Positions 45,601 to 53,096 of a stretch of 64,000 bases of DNA are shown here, piece by piece (the stretch's first letter is position 1; every line of letters starts with the position of its first letter). This DNA comes from Streptomyces griseoluteus (GTDB lineage: Bacteria; Actinomycetota; Actinomycetes; Streptomycetales; Streptomycetaceae): contig NZ_SRRU01000001.1 of NCBI RefSeq assembly GCF_004784465.1, positions 992,001 through 1,056,000 on the forward strand, written 5' to 3'. The notes beneath the pieces are model-generated. The model made no database searches and was not told the origin of the DNA. It saw only the letters and a program-made list of their open reading frames with translations. The translations under genes were made by a program, and so were the position numbers.

Positions 45601-46245
45601 CGCGCCGAGCAGGAGAAGCGGCTGAAGGCGGCCGAGCGGGCCTACCAGCAGCTGGGCAAGGTGAATCCGCTGGCGCTGGAGGAGTTTGCGGCGCTGGAAG
45701 AGCGGCACAAGTTCCTCAGTGAGCAACTGGAGGACCTCAAGAAGACGCGGGCGGATCTGCTGAGGGTGGTGAAGGAGGTCGATGAACGGGTCGAGCAGGT
45801 CTTCACCGAGGCGTTCCGGGACACCGCCCGCGAGTTCGAGGGCGTCTTCTCCCGGCTCTTCCCCGGTGGGGAGGGGCGCCTGGTGCTGACCGACCCGGAC
45901 GACATGCTGGCCACGGGTGTGGACGTGGAGGCGCGGCCGCCGGGGAAGAAGGTGAAGCGGCTGAGCCTGCTGTCCGGCGGGGAGCGGTCGCTGACGGCCG
46001 TCGCCATGCTGGTGGCGATCTTCAAGGCCCGCCCCAGCCCGTTCTACGTCATGGACGAGGTCGAGGCGGCCCTGGACGACACCAATCTCCAGCGGCTGAT
46101 CGGGATCATGCGGGAGCTGCAGGAGAGTTCGCAGCTCGTCGTGATCACGCACCAGAAGCGCACGATGGAGGTGGCCGACGCGTTGTACGGCGTCTCGATG
46201 CAGGGTGACGGTGTGTCGAAGGTCATCTCGCAGCGGCTGCGCTAG
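42682..46245 (+). CDS. smc: Chromosome segregation ATPase SMC
   Basis: A 1187-residue SMC protein, the core of bacterial condensin with ScpA and ScpB (not in the window). The N-terminal Walker A GPNGSGKSN is near 31-39, two long coiled coils flank a hinge at about 505-640, the signature LSGGERSLTAVAM is near 1096-1108, and Walker B VMDEVEAALDD near 1122-1132. The GTG start at 42682 is the standard MHLKALTLRGFKSFA start. It needs ParB loading near oriC and aids sporulation chromosome segregation in S. coelicolor (established). Confidence 0.97.
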   Translation: MHLKALTLRGFKSFASATTLRFEPGITCVVGPNGSGKSNVVDALSWVMGEQGAKSLRGGKMEDVIFAGTTGRPPLGRAEVSLTIDNSDRALPIEYAEVTITRTMFRNGGSEYQINGDTCRLLDIQELLSDSGIGREMHVIVGQGQLDSVLHADPMGRRAFIEEAAGVLKHRKRKEKALRKLDAMKANLARVQDLTDELRRQLKPLGRQAAVARRAAVIQADLRDARLRLLADDLVRLRQALGAEIADEAALKERKDTAERELRQALQREARLEDEVRRLAPRLQRAQQTFYELSQLAERVRGTVSLAEARVRSATSAPPEERRGRDPEDLEREAARVREQEAELEAALEAARHALDDTVAHRGELERALTAEERRLKDVARAIADRREGLARLSGQVGAARSRAASAQAEIDRLAAGRDEARERAAHAQEEYETLKAEVDGLDADDADLADRYESARLRLTEAEAALGAARDAATGAERERAALRARHDALALGLRRKDGTGALLAARDRLTGVLGPAAELLTVTPGHETALAAALATSADALAVTTPAAAAEAIRHLHKEEAGRASLLVAGGPGPGEEGSSAPAPGGHPFAADLVRAPLELMPAVRRLLRGVVVVGTLEEAEAVVYARPELVAVTAEGDLLGAHFAQGGSAGAPSLLEVQAAVDEAAGALAELAVRCEELGRVQEEAAGTRADAAALVEELGERRRAAEREKSAVAQQLGRLAGQARGAAGEAERSAAAAERAREALELAVAEAEELAERLAVAEEMPAEEEPDTSVRDRLSADGANARQTEMEARLQVRTHEERVKGLAGRADSLDRAARAEREARARAERRRARLRHEAGVAGAVADGARQLLAHIEVSLARSRRERDAAEAAKAVRERELADARGTGRELKAELDKLTDSVHRGEVLGAEKRLRIEQLEARALDELGVEPEGLVAEYGPLQPVPPSLPAEGEELPEDPGHPRNQPRPFHRAEQEKRLKAAERAYQQLGKVNPLALEEFAALEERHKFLSEQLEDLKKTRADLLRVVKEVDERVEQVFTEAFRDTAREFEGVFSRLFPGGEGRLVLTDPDDMLATGVDVEARPPGKKVKRLSLLSGGERSLTAVAMLVAIFKARPSPFYVMDEVEAALDDTNLQRLIGIMRELQESSQLVVITHQKRTMEVADALYGVSMQGDGVSKVISQRLR

Positions 46246-46331
46246 CCGGCTTCCAAGATCACATACGTGTGCGTTTACTTCTTGAACAACATCGACGCGT
46301 ACGTATCTCTTAAGTCACAGGCATGCAGGTA

Positions 46332-46359
46332 TTGACTTCGAAACTTGAAGGCATAGTCT
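46332..46359 (+). promoter_or_regulatory. Promoter of glcP
   Basis: TTGACT (46332-46337), a 16-nt spacer and TAGTCT (46354-46359) form a good vegetative-type promoter. The overlapping inverted repeat CTTC-GAAACTT-GAAG and the palindrome GCAACGTTGC (46362-46371) at the expected start site are possible operators. Confidence 0.6.
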
Positions 46360-46375
46360 CTGCAACGTTGCTTTT

Positions 46376-46425
46376 ACCTTCAGGTGTAAGTGGCGCCAAG
46401 GTGTGCGCCACTGGAACCTGGAAGG
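46376..46425 (+). other. Structured 5' leader hairpin of glcP
   Basis: The outer stem has 9 bp with one bulge (CCTTCAGGT with ACCTGGAAGG). The inner stem is a perfect AGTGGCGC / GCGCCACT with an 8-nt loop. It lies between the promoter and the GAGGAG site, in a leader of about 105 nt. It is not followed by a T-run, so a simple terminator is unlikely. Confidence 0.5.
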
Positions 46426-46470
46426 GCTCGCCCCCACCCGGCAGCGTTGCCGTGGCCCGAGGAGTTACAC

Positions 46471-47889
46471 GTGACCAGCACAGCGCAGGCACCCCAGCCA
46501 GGAGCCGGGACGGCTCACCCCGAACATCTCGGGCACGTCATCTTCATCGCGGCCGCGGCCGCGATGGGCGGTTTCCTGTTCGGCTACGACAGCTCCGTGA
46601 TCAACGGCGCCGTCGAGGCCATCCGGGACCGTTATGACGTGGGCTCCGCCGCCCTCGCCCAGGTCATCGCCATCGCGCTGATCGGCTGCGCCATCGGTGC
46701 CGCCACCGCCGGCCGCATAGCCGACCGGATCGGCCGTATCCGCTGCATGCAGATCGCCGCCGCCCTCTTCACCGTCAGCGCGGTGGGCTCCGCCCTTCCG
46801 TTCGCGCTGTGGGACCTCGCCTTCTGGCGCATCATCGGCGGTTTCGCCATCGGTATGGCCTCGGTCATCGGCCCGGCGTACATCGCCGAGGTCGCCCCGC
46901 CTGCCTACCGCGGGCGGCTCGGCTCCTTCCAGCAGGCCGCGATCGTCATCGGCATCGCCGTCTCGCAGCTCGTCAACTGGGGCCTGCTGAACGCCGCCGG
47001 CGGCGACCAGCGCGGCAAGCTGATGGGCCTCGAGGTCTGGCAGGTCATGCTGGGCGTCATGGTGGTCCCGGCCGTCCTCTACGGCCTGCTCTCCTTCGCG
47101 ATCCCCGAGTCCCCGCGCTTCCTGATCTCCATCGGCAAGCGTGAGCGCGCCCGCGAGATCCTGGCCGAGGTCGAGGGCAAGGGTGTCGACCTCGACGCGC
47201 GTGTCAACGAGATCGAGCACGCGATGAAGTCCGAGCACAAGTCGTCCTTCAAGGACCTGCTCGGTGGCAGCTTCTTCTTCAAGCCGATCGTCTGGGTGGG
47301 TATCGGCCTCTCGGTCTTCCAGCAGTTCGTCGGCATCAACGTCGCGTTCTACTACTCCTCCACGCTGTGGCAGTCGGTCGGTGTCGACCCGTCCGACTCG
47401 TTCCTCTACTCCTTCACGACGTCGATCATCAACATCGTCGGCACCGTGATCGCCATGATCTTCGTGGACCGCATCGGCCGTAAGCCGCTGGCCCTCATCG
47501 GCTCGGTCGGCATGGTCGTCGGTCTCGCGCTGGAAGCCTGGGCGTTCTCGTACCACCTCGTCGACGGCAAGCTCCCCGCCACGCAGGGCTGGGTCGCCCT
47601 CGTCGCCGCCCACCTCTTCGTCCTCTTCTTCGCCCTCTCCTGGGGCGTGGTGGTCTGGGTCTTCCTCGGCGAGATGTTCCCGAACCGGATTCGCGCCGCC
47701 GCCCTCGGTGTCGCCGCGTCCGCGCAGTGGATCGCCAACTGGGCCATCACCGCGAGCTTCCCGTCGCTGGCCGACTGGAACCTCTCCGGCACCTACGTGA
47801 TCTACACGATCTTCGCCGCGCTCTCCATCCCCTTCGTCCTGAAGTTCGTGAAGGAGACGAAGGGCAAGACCCTGGAAGAGATGGGCTGA
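46471..47889 (+). CDS. glcP: Glucose permease GlcP (MFS sugar:proton symporter)
   Basis: A 472-residue member of the MFS sugar-porter family with 12 predicted helices. The family motifs are intact: GGFLFGYDSSVINGAV in helix 1, GRIADRIGRIR in loop 2-3, PESPRFL before the central loop, QQFVGINVAFYYS in helix 7, DRIGRKPL in loop 8-9 and KETKGKTLEEM at the end. In S. coelicolor the close homolog is the main glucose transporter (established), and streptomycetes take up glucose by GlcP rather than a PTS. The GTG at 46471 has GAGGAG 6 nt upstream. Promoter and structured leader are upstream; a strong terminator follows. Confidence 0.93.
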   Translation: MTSTAQAPQPGAGTAHPEHLGHVIFIAAAAAMGGFLFGYDSSVINGAVEAIRDRYDVGSAALAQVIAIALIGCAIGAATAGRIADRIGRIRCMQIAAALFTVSAVGSALPFALWDLAFWRIIGGFAIGMASVIGPAYIAEVAPPAYRGRLGSFQQAAIVIGIAVSQLVNWGLLNAAGGDQRGKLMGLEVWQVMLGVMVVPAVLYGLLSFAIPESPRFLISIGKRERAREILAEVEGKGVDLDARVNEIEHAMKSEHKSSFKDLLGGSFFFKPIVWVGIGLSVFQQFVGINVAFYYSSTLWQSVGVDPSDSFLYSFTTSIINIVGTVIAMIFVDRIGRKPLALIGSVGMVVGLALEAWAFSYHLVDGKLPATQGWVALVAAHLFVLFFALSWGVVVWVFLGEMFPNRIRAAALGVAASAQWIANWAITASFPSLADWNLSGTYVIYTIFAALSIPFVLKFVKETKGKTLEEMG

Positions 47890-47948
47890 CCGCCCTCCAT
47901 TACCCGAGGAGAAGGGCCAAGTCCCCGCTGCCCCTCTCCTCGCACCTC

Positions 47949-47996
47949 CACCGCCCCCACCCCGGCCACTGCCGGGGGTGGGGGCGGTGTTGTTTC
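47949..47996 (+). terminator. Terminator of glcP
   Basis: CACCGCCCCCACCCCGGC and GCCGGGGGTGGGGGCGGTG pair over about 18 bp with one bulge and are followed by TTGTTTC. Confidence 0.8.
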
Positions 47997-48721
47997 TGGG
48001 GGTGGTGGTGCGGTGCGCGTTGCGGGTTCTGGCCGGTGCCCGGTGTGTGCGCCGGCGCGCGGATGGGGGAGCCGATGCCTGTGCGGGGGCGGTGCCTCGC
48101 TGGTGCGCTTATGAGGGGTCGACGCCCGTGGGTATGAGCCGGTGCCCTGTTGGGTGGCTGGGTTTTACGACGCGGGGGGCTTGGGCTGGCGCGCGGCTGG
48201 GGGGGGCGGGCCGACGCCAGGGGTGCGGGTCGGCGTTCGATGGAGTGGCCGGGCTCTCCAGCGGGGCGCTGCTCGCTGGGCCTGGCTCCATCCGCTGTGC
48301 TCAGAGGGCCGGGGTTCCCGCTTGCCACGGGTACGCGGGCCGGTGGCGCCGGTTCGCTTCCTGCGCCCGGCGGCCCGGGGTCCGCGCCGTGCCGCCGTAC
48401 GCCCCGCACGGCCGACGCGGTCGACGGAACCTCCGAGCCTCCGTACCCGGCCTTGGCCTGGCCGGACGGGCAGCCACCTTCGGCCGGGCCAGCCGTGAGG
48501 CTGGGCGTGGGGGCCGACCGACAGCGCGGTCAGCCTGGCCAGGCGACCGGCGCCGGCTTCATGAGGCTGGAGCAGCCGTGGGTCGACACGCCCGGCACCG
48601 GCCGTGGGTGCCGGGACCTGGCTGGATCGCCGTGACTGCGGGCCACCCCCTGGTGGCGGGGGCATTCGACGCACCACCTCGAACCCGCGTACTCGGCACA
48701 AGCTGACGGCCTCGGCCCCGG

Positions 48722-48900
48722 CCCTGGTGGCAGGGCCGTCGGTCCAGTCGGCGGAGTCGGGTGTCCGGCCCCCGCCCTGGTCGGCAGGGCCGTCGGTCCA
48801 GTCGGCGGAGTCGGGTGTCCGGCCCCCGCCCTGGTCGGCAGGGCCGTCGGTCCAGTCGGCGGAGCCGGGTGTCCGGCCCCCGCCCTGGTCGGCAGGGGCG
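48722..48900. repeat. Tandem 54-nt repeat, about 3.3 copies
   Basis: Copies lie at 48722-48774 (53 nt), 48775-48828 and 48829-48882, plus a partial copy from 48883. The unit begins CCCTGGTCGGCAGGGCCGTC and ends GTGTCCGGCCCCCG. Copies are nearly identical, so recent expansion is likely. 54 nt equals 18 codons, so any frame through it gives an 18-residue peptide repeat, but no gene is supported. Confidence 0.9.
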
Positions 48901-49006
48901 CTGGTCCGGTGGCCGTGAGCCCCCTGGCTTCCCGGGCGGCGGAGGAGCGGTCCGACCGGCCTTCCGGCCCTGGCGCCGGCGGCGCCGCCACGCGGGGCAC
49001 CGCATG

Positions 49007-49038
49007 CCGAAGGCCCCCTCCGGGGAGGGGGCCTTCGG
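49007..49038 (-). terminator. Terminator of the NCS1 transporter gene
   Basis: A perfect 15-bp stem CCGAAGGCCCCCTCC / GGAGGGGGCCTTCGG with a GG loop lies 9 nt beyond the stop codon. Confidence 0.8.
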
Positions 49039-49046
49039 GGATGAGG

Positions 49047-50498
49047 TCAGACCGTTGCCGGGATCTGGGCCTCGGCCGGAGCCGGGGTGGGGGTCGAGGG
49101 GGTGATCCGGGGCTTCGGGAGGGCCAAGTACAGCGCGGCGGAGATGACGATCGCTGCGATCCAGCCCAAGCCGTACTCGCCGATGGGGTTGTTCTTCGCC
49201 AGCGGGCCGGTGAACCAGTCCGACGTGGTGAAGAGGAGGCCGGAGACCAGGCCGGTGGCCCAGGAGGCGACCGCGGCGGGGGAGAAGCCGGCGCGGTACC
49301 AGTAGGCGCTGGTGGGGGTGGTGTCGGCGAGAGCGCGGGGGTCGTACTCCTTGCGGCGGAGCATGTCCGCGCCGAAGACGCCGGTCCAGGCGGAGAAGGC
49401 GACCGCGAGCATGGAGAGGAAGGCGATGAAGGAGCCCATGAAGCTGGACGCCACCAGCATCAGCACACCGCCCAGCGCCAGCGAGATCACCGCGTTGACG
49501 GAGACCGCCCAGTGGCGCGGAACCCGGAAGCCGAGGGTCTGGGCGGTGAAGCCGGCCGAGTACATCGACATCGAGTTGATCAGCAGCATGCCGACTACCG
49601 CGATCAGCAGATACGGCACGGCGATCCACAGCGGCAGGATCGTGCCCAGGAAGGACACCGGGTCGGAGGCCGAGGCCAGATCCGGCGTAGCCACCGCCAT
49701 CACCGCGCCCATCAGCACCAGCGGCAGCACGACGATGCCCGCCCCGCCGACGGTCTGCCCGACGATCGCCCGCGAGGAAGCCGTACGCGGCAGATAGCGG
49801 GTGAAGTCCGGCGCGGACGGAATCCAGCTCACCCCGCCCGCGGCGATCATGCCGACCGCGGTGATCAGCGAAGCCGTCGACCCCGCGCCGCCGTGCAGGA
49901 CGCGCGACCAGTCGGTGTGCACGGCCAGGTACGCCAGCACCAGCACCGAGAAGACGCCGAAGAGATACGTCGCGTACTTGCTGCACTTCTGCACCGCGTT
50001 GATCCCGAGCCCCGAGATCACGAACGTGGCGATCACGAAGAGCAGCAGCGTGACCATGTCCAGCACGCCGTTGGCCTTGATGCCCAGCGCGAGGTCCAGG
50101 ATGGTGAGCAGCGCGTACGCACCGGTCACCGCGTTGATCGTCTCCCAGCCCCAGCGCGCGACCCAGATCAGCGAACCGGGCAGCAGATTGCCGCGCTGGC
50201 CGAAGACCGCCCGCGACAGCGCCATCCCCGGCGCCGCGCCGCGCTTGCCGGCGATCCCGATCAGCCCGACCAGGCCGTAGGAGATGACGGGAGCGACGGC
50301 CGCGACCACGAGGGCCTGCCAGAAGTTCAGGTGGTACGCCACGACCAGGCTCGCGCCCATCGTGAGCAACAGGACGCTGATGTTGGCCCCCACCCAGGTG
50401 GGGAAGAGTCCGCGGGTGCGCGCGGTGCGTTCGTGATCGGGGACCGGCTCGATGCCACGGGTTTCCAGCGCGCCCTCGCGCGCGGCCGTCTTGCTCAT
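49047..50498 (-). CDS. NCS1-family nucleobase:cation symporter (cytosine permease-like)
   Basis: A 483-residue membrane transporter with 12 predicted helices. NCS1 features: FPTWVGANISVLLLTMGA in helix 1, NLLPGSLIWVARWGWETINAVTGAYA in the substrate region, and AAGGVSWIPSAPDFTRYLPR in the middle. The sequence is closest in pattern to cytosine/purine permeases (CodB-like), but the substrate (cytosine, purine, allantoin, hydantoin) is uncertain. It starts at ATG 50498 and is divergent from ftsY. No catabolic enzyme gene is adjacent. Confidence 0.88.
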   Translation of the reverse strand: MSKTAAREGALETRGIEPVPDHERTARTRGLFPTWVGANISVLLLTMGASLVVAYHLNFWQALVVAAVAPVISYGLVGLIGIAGKRGAAPGMALSRAVFGQRGNLLPGSLIWVARWGWETINAVTGAYALLTILDLALGIKANGVLDMVTLLLFVIATFVISGLGINAVQKCSKYATYLFGVFSVLVLAYLAVHTDWSRVLHGGAGSTASLITAVGMIAAGGVSWIPSAPDFTRYLPRTASSRAIVGQTVGGAGIVVLPLVLMGAVMAVATPDLASASDPVSFLGTILPLWIAVPYLLIAVVGMLLINSMSMYSAGFTAQTLGFRVPRHWAVSVNAVISLALGGVLMLVASSFMGSFIAFLSMLAVAFSAWTGVFGADMLRRKEYDPRALADTTPTSAYWYRAGFSPAAVASWATGLVSGLLFTTSDWFTGPLAKNNPIGEYGLGWIAAIVISAALYLALPKPRITPSTPTPAPAEAQIPATV

Positions 50499-50678
50499 GG
50501 AGGGGGAGTGTCCTAGCGGTGGGGGACGAGGACGACGGGCTCGACGCGCGGAGCGGAGCCAGGAGTCATCGTAGTTTAATCCGACTCCACCACCCCTGTG
50601 GCATTTGTCTCCTGGAGGAAATGCCAGGAGCGTGGAAGCCCTTTCGTCGGATACCCCATGGCCGATACTGGTCGGGTT

Positions 50679-51884
50679 ATGGAAACCATCATCCTTGCTG
50701 TAGTCATCGCCGTGGTCGTGCTCGGCGCGCTCGGCGGGCTCCTCATCACCAGCAGGCTCAAGAAGCCGCTGCCGCCGCCCCCGCCGTCGAAGCCCGACCT
50801 GACCGCGCCCCCGGCCGAACCGCACGTCGGTGACGAGGCCGAGACCCCGCGCGACGAAGAACGCCGGACCATCGAGGAGGTGGACCTGCCGGGCGGCGGC
50901 GCCCCCGCCACCGTCGAGGAGCCCCCCGCCGCCGAGAAGGCTCCCGAGATCGAGATCCCGGAGCCCAGCGCCGGACGTCTGATCCGGCTGCGCAGCCGCC
51001 TCTCCCGCTCCCAGAACGCCCTCGGCAAGGGCCTGCTCACGCTGCTCTCGCGCGAGCACCTGGACGAAGACACCTGGGAGGAGATCGAGGACACCCTCCT
51101 CACCGCCGACGTCGGCGTCCAGCCCACCCAGGCACTGGTCGAGCGGCTCCGTGAGCGGGTCAAGGTGCTCGGCACCCGCACCCCCGAGGAACTGCGCGGC
51201 CTGCTCCGCGAGGAGCTGCTGAAGCTTGTCGGCACCGACATGGACCGCGAGGTCAAGACCGAGCCGGAGAGCCGCAAGCCCGGCATCGTGATGATCGTCG
51301 GGGTCAACGGCACCGGCAAGACCACCACCACCGGCAAGCTCGCCCGCGTCCTGGTCGCCGACGGCCGCAGCGTGGTCCTCGGCGCCGCCGACACCTTCCG
51401 CGCCGCCGCCGCCGACCAGCTCCAGACCTGGGGCGAGCGCGTCGGTGCCTACACCGTGCGCGGTCCGGAGGCCGGCGACCCCGCCTCCGTCGCCTTCGAC
51501 GCGGTGAAGGAGGGCAAGGAGATGGGCGTGGACGTGGTGCTCATCGACACCGCCGGCCGTCTGCACACCAAGACCGGTCTCATGGACGAGCTGGGCAAGG
51601 TCAAGCGCGTCGTGGAGAAGCACGCCCCGCTGGACGAGGTGCTGCTCGTGCTCGACGCCACCACCGGCCAGAACGGCCTCGTGCAGGCCCGCGTCTTCTC
51701 CGAGGTCGTGGACATCACCGGCATCGTGCTCACCAAGCTCGACGGCACCGCCAAGGGCGGCATCGTCATCGCCGTGCAGAACGAGTTGGGCGTCCCGGTC
51801 AAGCTCATCGGCCTCGGTGAGGGCCCCGACGACCTGGCGCCGTTCGACCCGGAGGCGTTCGTCGACGCGCTCCTCGGTGACTGA
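50679..51884 (+). CDS. ftsY: Signal recognition particle receptor FtsY
   Basis: A 401-residue SRP GTPase receptor for cotranslational targeting to the membrane. An N-terminal membrane helix is at about 2-24 (actinobacterial feature), followed by a proline- and acid-rich A domain to about 100. The NG domain then has G1 GVNGTGKTTTTGKLA near 208-222, AADTFRAAAADQL near 238-250, DTAGRLHTK near 289-297 and TKLDGTAKGG near 351-360. The ATG at 50679 begins the membrane helix. Its partner Ffh is encoded 8 kb downstream. Confidence 0.96.
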   Translation: METIILAVVIAVVVLGALGGLLITSRLKKPLPPPPPSKPDLTAPPAEPHVGDEAETPRDEERRTIEEVDLPGGGAPATVEEPPAAEKAPEIEIPEPSAGRLIRLRSRLSRSQNALGKGLLTLLSREHLDEDTWEEIEDTLLTADVGVQPTQALVERLRERVKVLGTRTPEELRGLLREELLKLVGTDMDREVKTEPESRKPGIVMIVGVNGTGKTTTTGKLARVLVADGRSVVLGAADTFRAAAADQLQTWGERVGAYTVRGPEAGDPASVAFDAVKEGKEMGVDVVLIDTAGRLHTKTGLMDELGKVKRVVEKHAPLDEVLLVLDATTGQNGLVQARVFSEVVDITGIVLTKLDGTAKGGIVIAVQNELGVPVKLIGLGEGPDDLAPFDPEAFVDALLGD

Positions 51885-51911
51885 CCCCCGTCACCCCGCC
51901 CGCGACCACGC

Positions 51912-51953
51912 CGAAGCGCCCGCCCCCAGCAGAACCGGGGGACGGGCGCTTCG
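51912..51953. terminator. Bidirectional terminator between ftsY and the prim-pol gene
   Basis: CGAAGCGCCCG-CCCCC and GGGGG-A-CGGGCGCTTCG form a 16-bp stem with one bulge and a 9-nt loop between convergent genes. Confidence 0.8.
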
Positions 51954-51974
51954 CCGTACGAGGAGTTCGCCGCG

Positions 51975-52637
51975 CTACGCCGGTGCGGCCGAGCGGTGCG
52001 CCACATAGGCCAGCGTGCCCAGCAGCAGCCGGGCCGCCGGAGGGCGCGTCGCCCCGTCCAGCACCGGCGGCCGGAGCCAGCGCACCGGGCCGAGGCCGCC
52101 CCGGTCGGAGGGCGGGGCGGTGATGTACGTACCCGGACCGAGGCCGCGCAGATCCAGCGCCCCGGGGTCGTCCCAGCCCATGCGGTAGAGCAGGTGGGGC
52201 AGCTCGGCGGCGGTACCGGGGGCGACCAGGAAGTGCGCGCGGCCCTCAGGGGTCGCGGTGACCGGACCGAGGGGCAGCCCCATCCGCTCCAGCCGCACCA
52301 GCGCACGGCGCCCCGCGGCCTCCGCCACCTCGATCACGTCGAACGCCCCGCCCACCGGCAGCATCACCGAGGCGCCCGGCACCTCGGCCCACGCCCGGCT
52401 CGCCTCGTGCAGCGTGGCCCCGGCCGGCAGCCGGGGCGCGAAGTCCAGCGGATGCGCGCCCGGCTCCGGGCAGTCGGCACGCCCGCAGGAGCAGGCGCCG
52501 CCCGAGGCACGCGCCCCCGGCACCACGTCCCAGCCCCACAGGCCGGTGAACTCGGCGGCCGTGGTGCATTCCGGCGTGCGGCCGCGCCGACGCGTGCCGG
52601 AGCGGATCTCCCGGATGCCGCCGATCGTGAAGCCCAT
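51975..52637 (-). CDS. Prim-pol (bifunctional DNA primase/polymerase N-terminal domain) protein, probably degenerate
   Basis: A 220-residue protein matching only the prim-pol N-terminal domain. It has CSCGRADCPEPGAHP near 49-63, the cysteine/proline block typical of this family, and TATPEGRAHFLVAPG near 133. The catalytic metal motif, normally D-x-D, reads DVIE at 100-103, so polymerase activity is doubtful. There is no helicase or zinc extension. ATG 52637 has GGAGGG close upstream. It sits between ftsY and nsdA, as I recall from other streptomycetes, so it is a conserved gene rather than a fresh phage remnant. Confidence 0.78.
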   Translation of the reverse strand: MGFTIGGIREIRSGTRRRGRTPECTTAAEFTGLWGWDVVPGARASGGACSCGRADCPEPGAHPLDFAPRLPAGATLHEASRAWAEVPGASVMLPVGGAFDVIEVAEAAGRRALVRLERMGLPLGPVTATPEGRAHFLVAPGTAAELPHLLYRMGWDDPGALDLRGLGPGTYITAPPSDRGGLGPVRWLRPPVLDGATRPPAARLLLGTLAYVAHRSAAPA

Positions 52638-53096
52638 GCCCCCTCCAACGGGTACAGCGCGCCGGTGGTTACGAAACGGAGCGAGAGGGATGCGGAACGT
52701 GACTCCTCGACTCCCGCTTTCCCTCACCTCTACCGGGACAAGGCGGCGCATCGCGGCACGAACGGTGGTGAACGGGGCTTCGCGCGCCCCTATGCGCTTC
52801 CCTCCGCCCACTGTCGAACGTCCGGTGTCAAGTGAAGCGCGCGGTGGTCATCGTGAGTTCATTCGAAGGGGTGGCGAATGGTGGCGTTTCAGGGATCGCC
52901 GTGGCTGGAAGGGTGATCGTGGGATTACTGTGAGTGTGCGAGTCCCAGGGGCACATGCACTCATGGGTATGCCGGAGGCAAGTCGTCAGCTCGTTCGAAG
53001 GGTGAGAACCACCGGACGCGCGGCCCGGTCCACCGGCATTCTGATAGGGCTTGGCGCATCCGGCGACAGGTGGATTCAGGGAATGGGGGCGTTCCA
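52638..53096. other. Long upstream region of nsdA
   Basis: No gene is supported. Two copies of TTCGAAGGG followed by GTG lie near 52863 and 52996, about 130 nt apart, and could be paired operator sites. The promoters of nsdA (plus) and the prim-pol gene (minus) must lie here but are not obvious. Confidence 0.4.

Larger units (their letters stand above)
47890..49046. other. 1.1-kb gene-free block with low-complexity and tandem repeats
   Basis: Apart from the two flanking terminators (47949-47996 and 49007-49038) this block shows no credible gene. The open frames on both strands are rich in Arg, Gly and Pro, lack ribosome sites, and have none of the usual third-position GC pattern. The first 700 bases are G- and T-rich on the plus strand, unlike neighbouring DNA. 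A 54-nt tandem repeat occupies 48722-48900. It could be decayed coding DNA or an old insertion scar. Confidence 0.5.

Noticed and set aside
48722-48900. CRISPR array
   Set aside because: The 54-nt units are directly adjacent with no spacers, and there is no cas gene in the window.
48530-49000. Possible repeat protein (18-residue Pro/Gly/Ala repeat) on the minus strand
   Set aside because: No ribosome site, codon use unlike neighbouring genes, and the other frames through the repeat are equally open.
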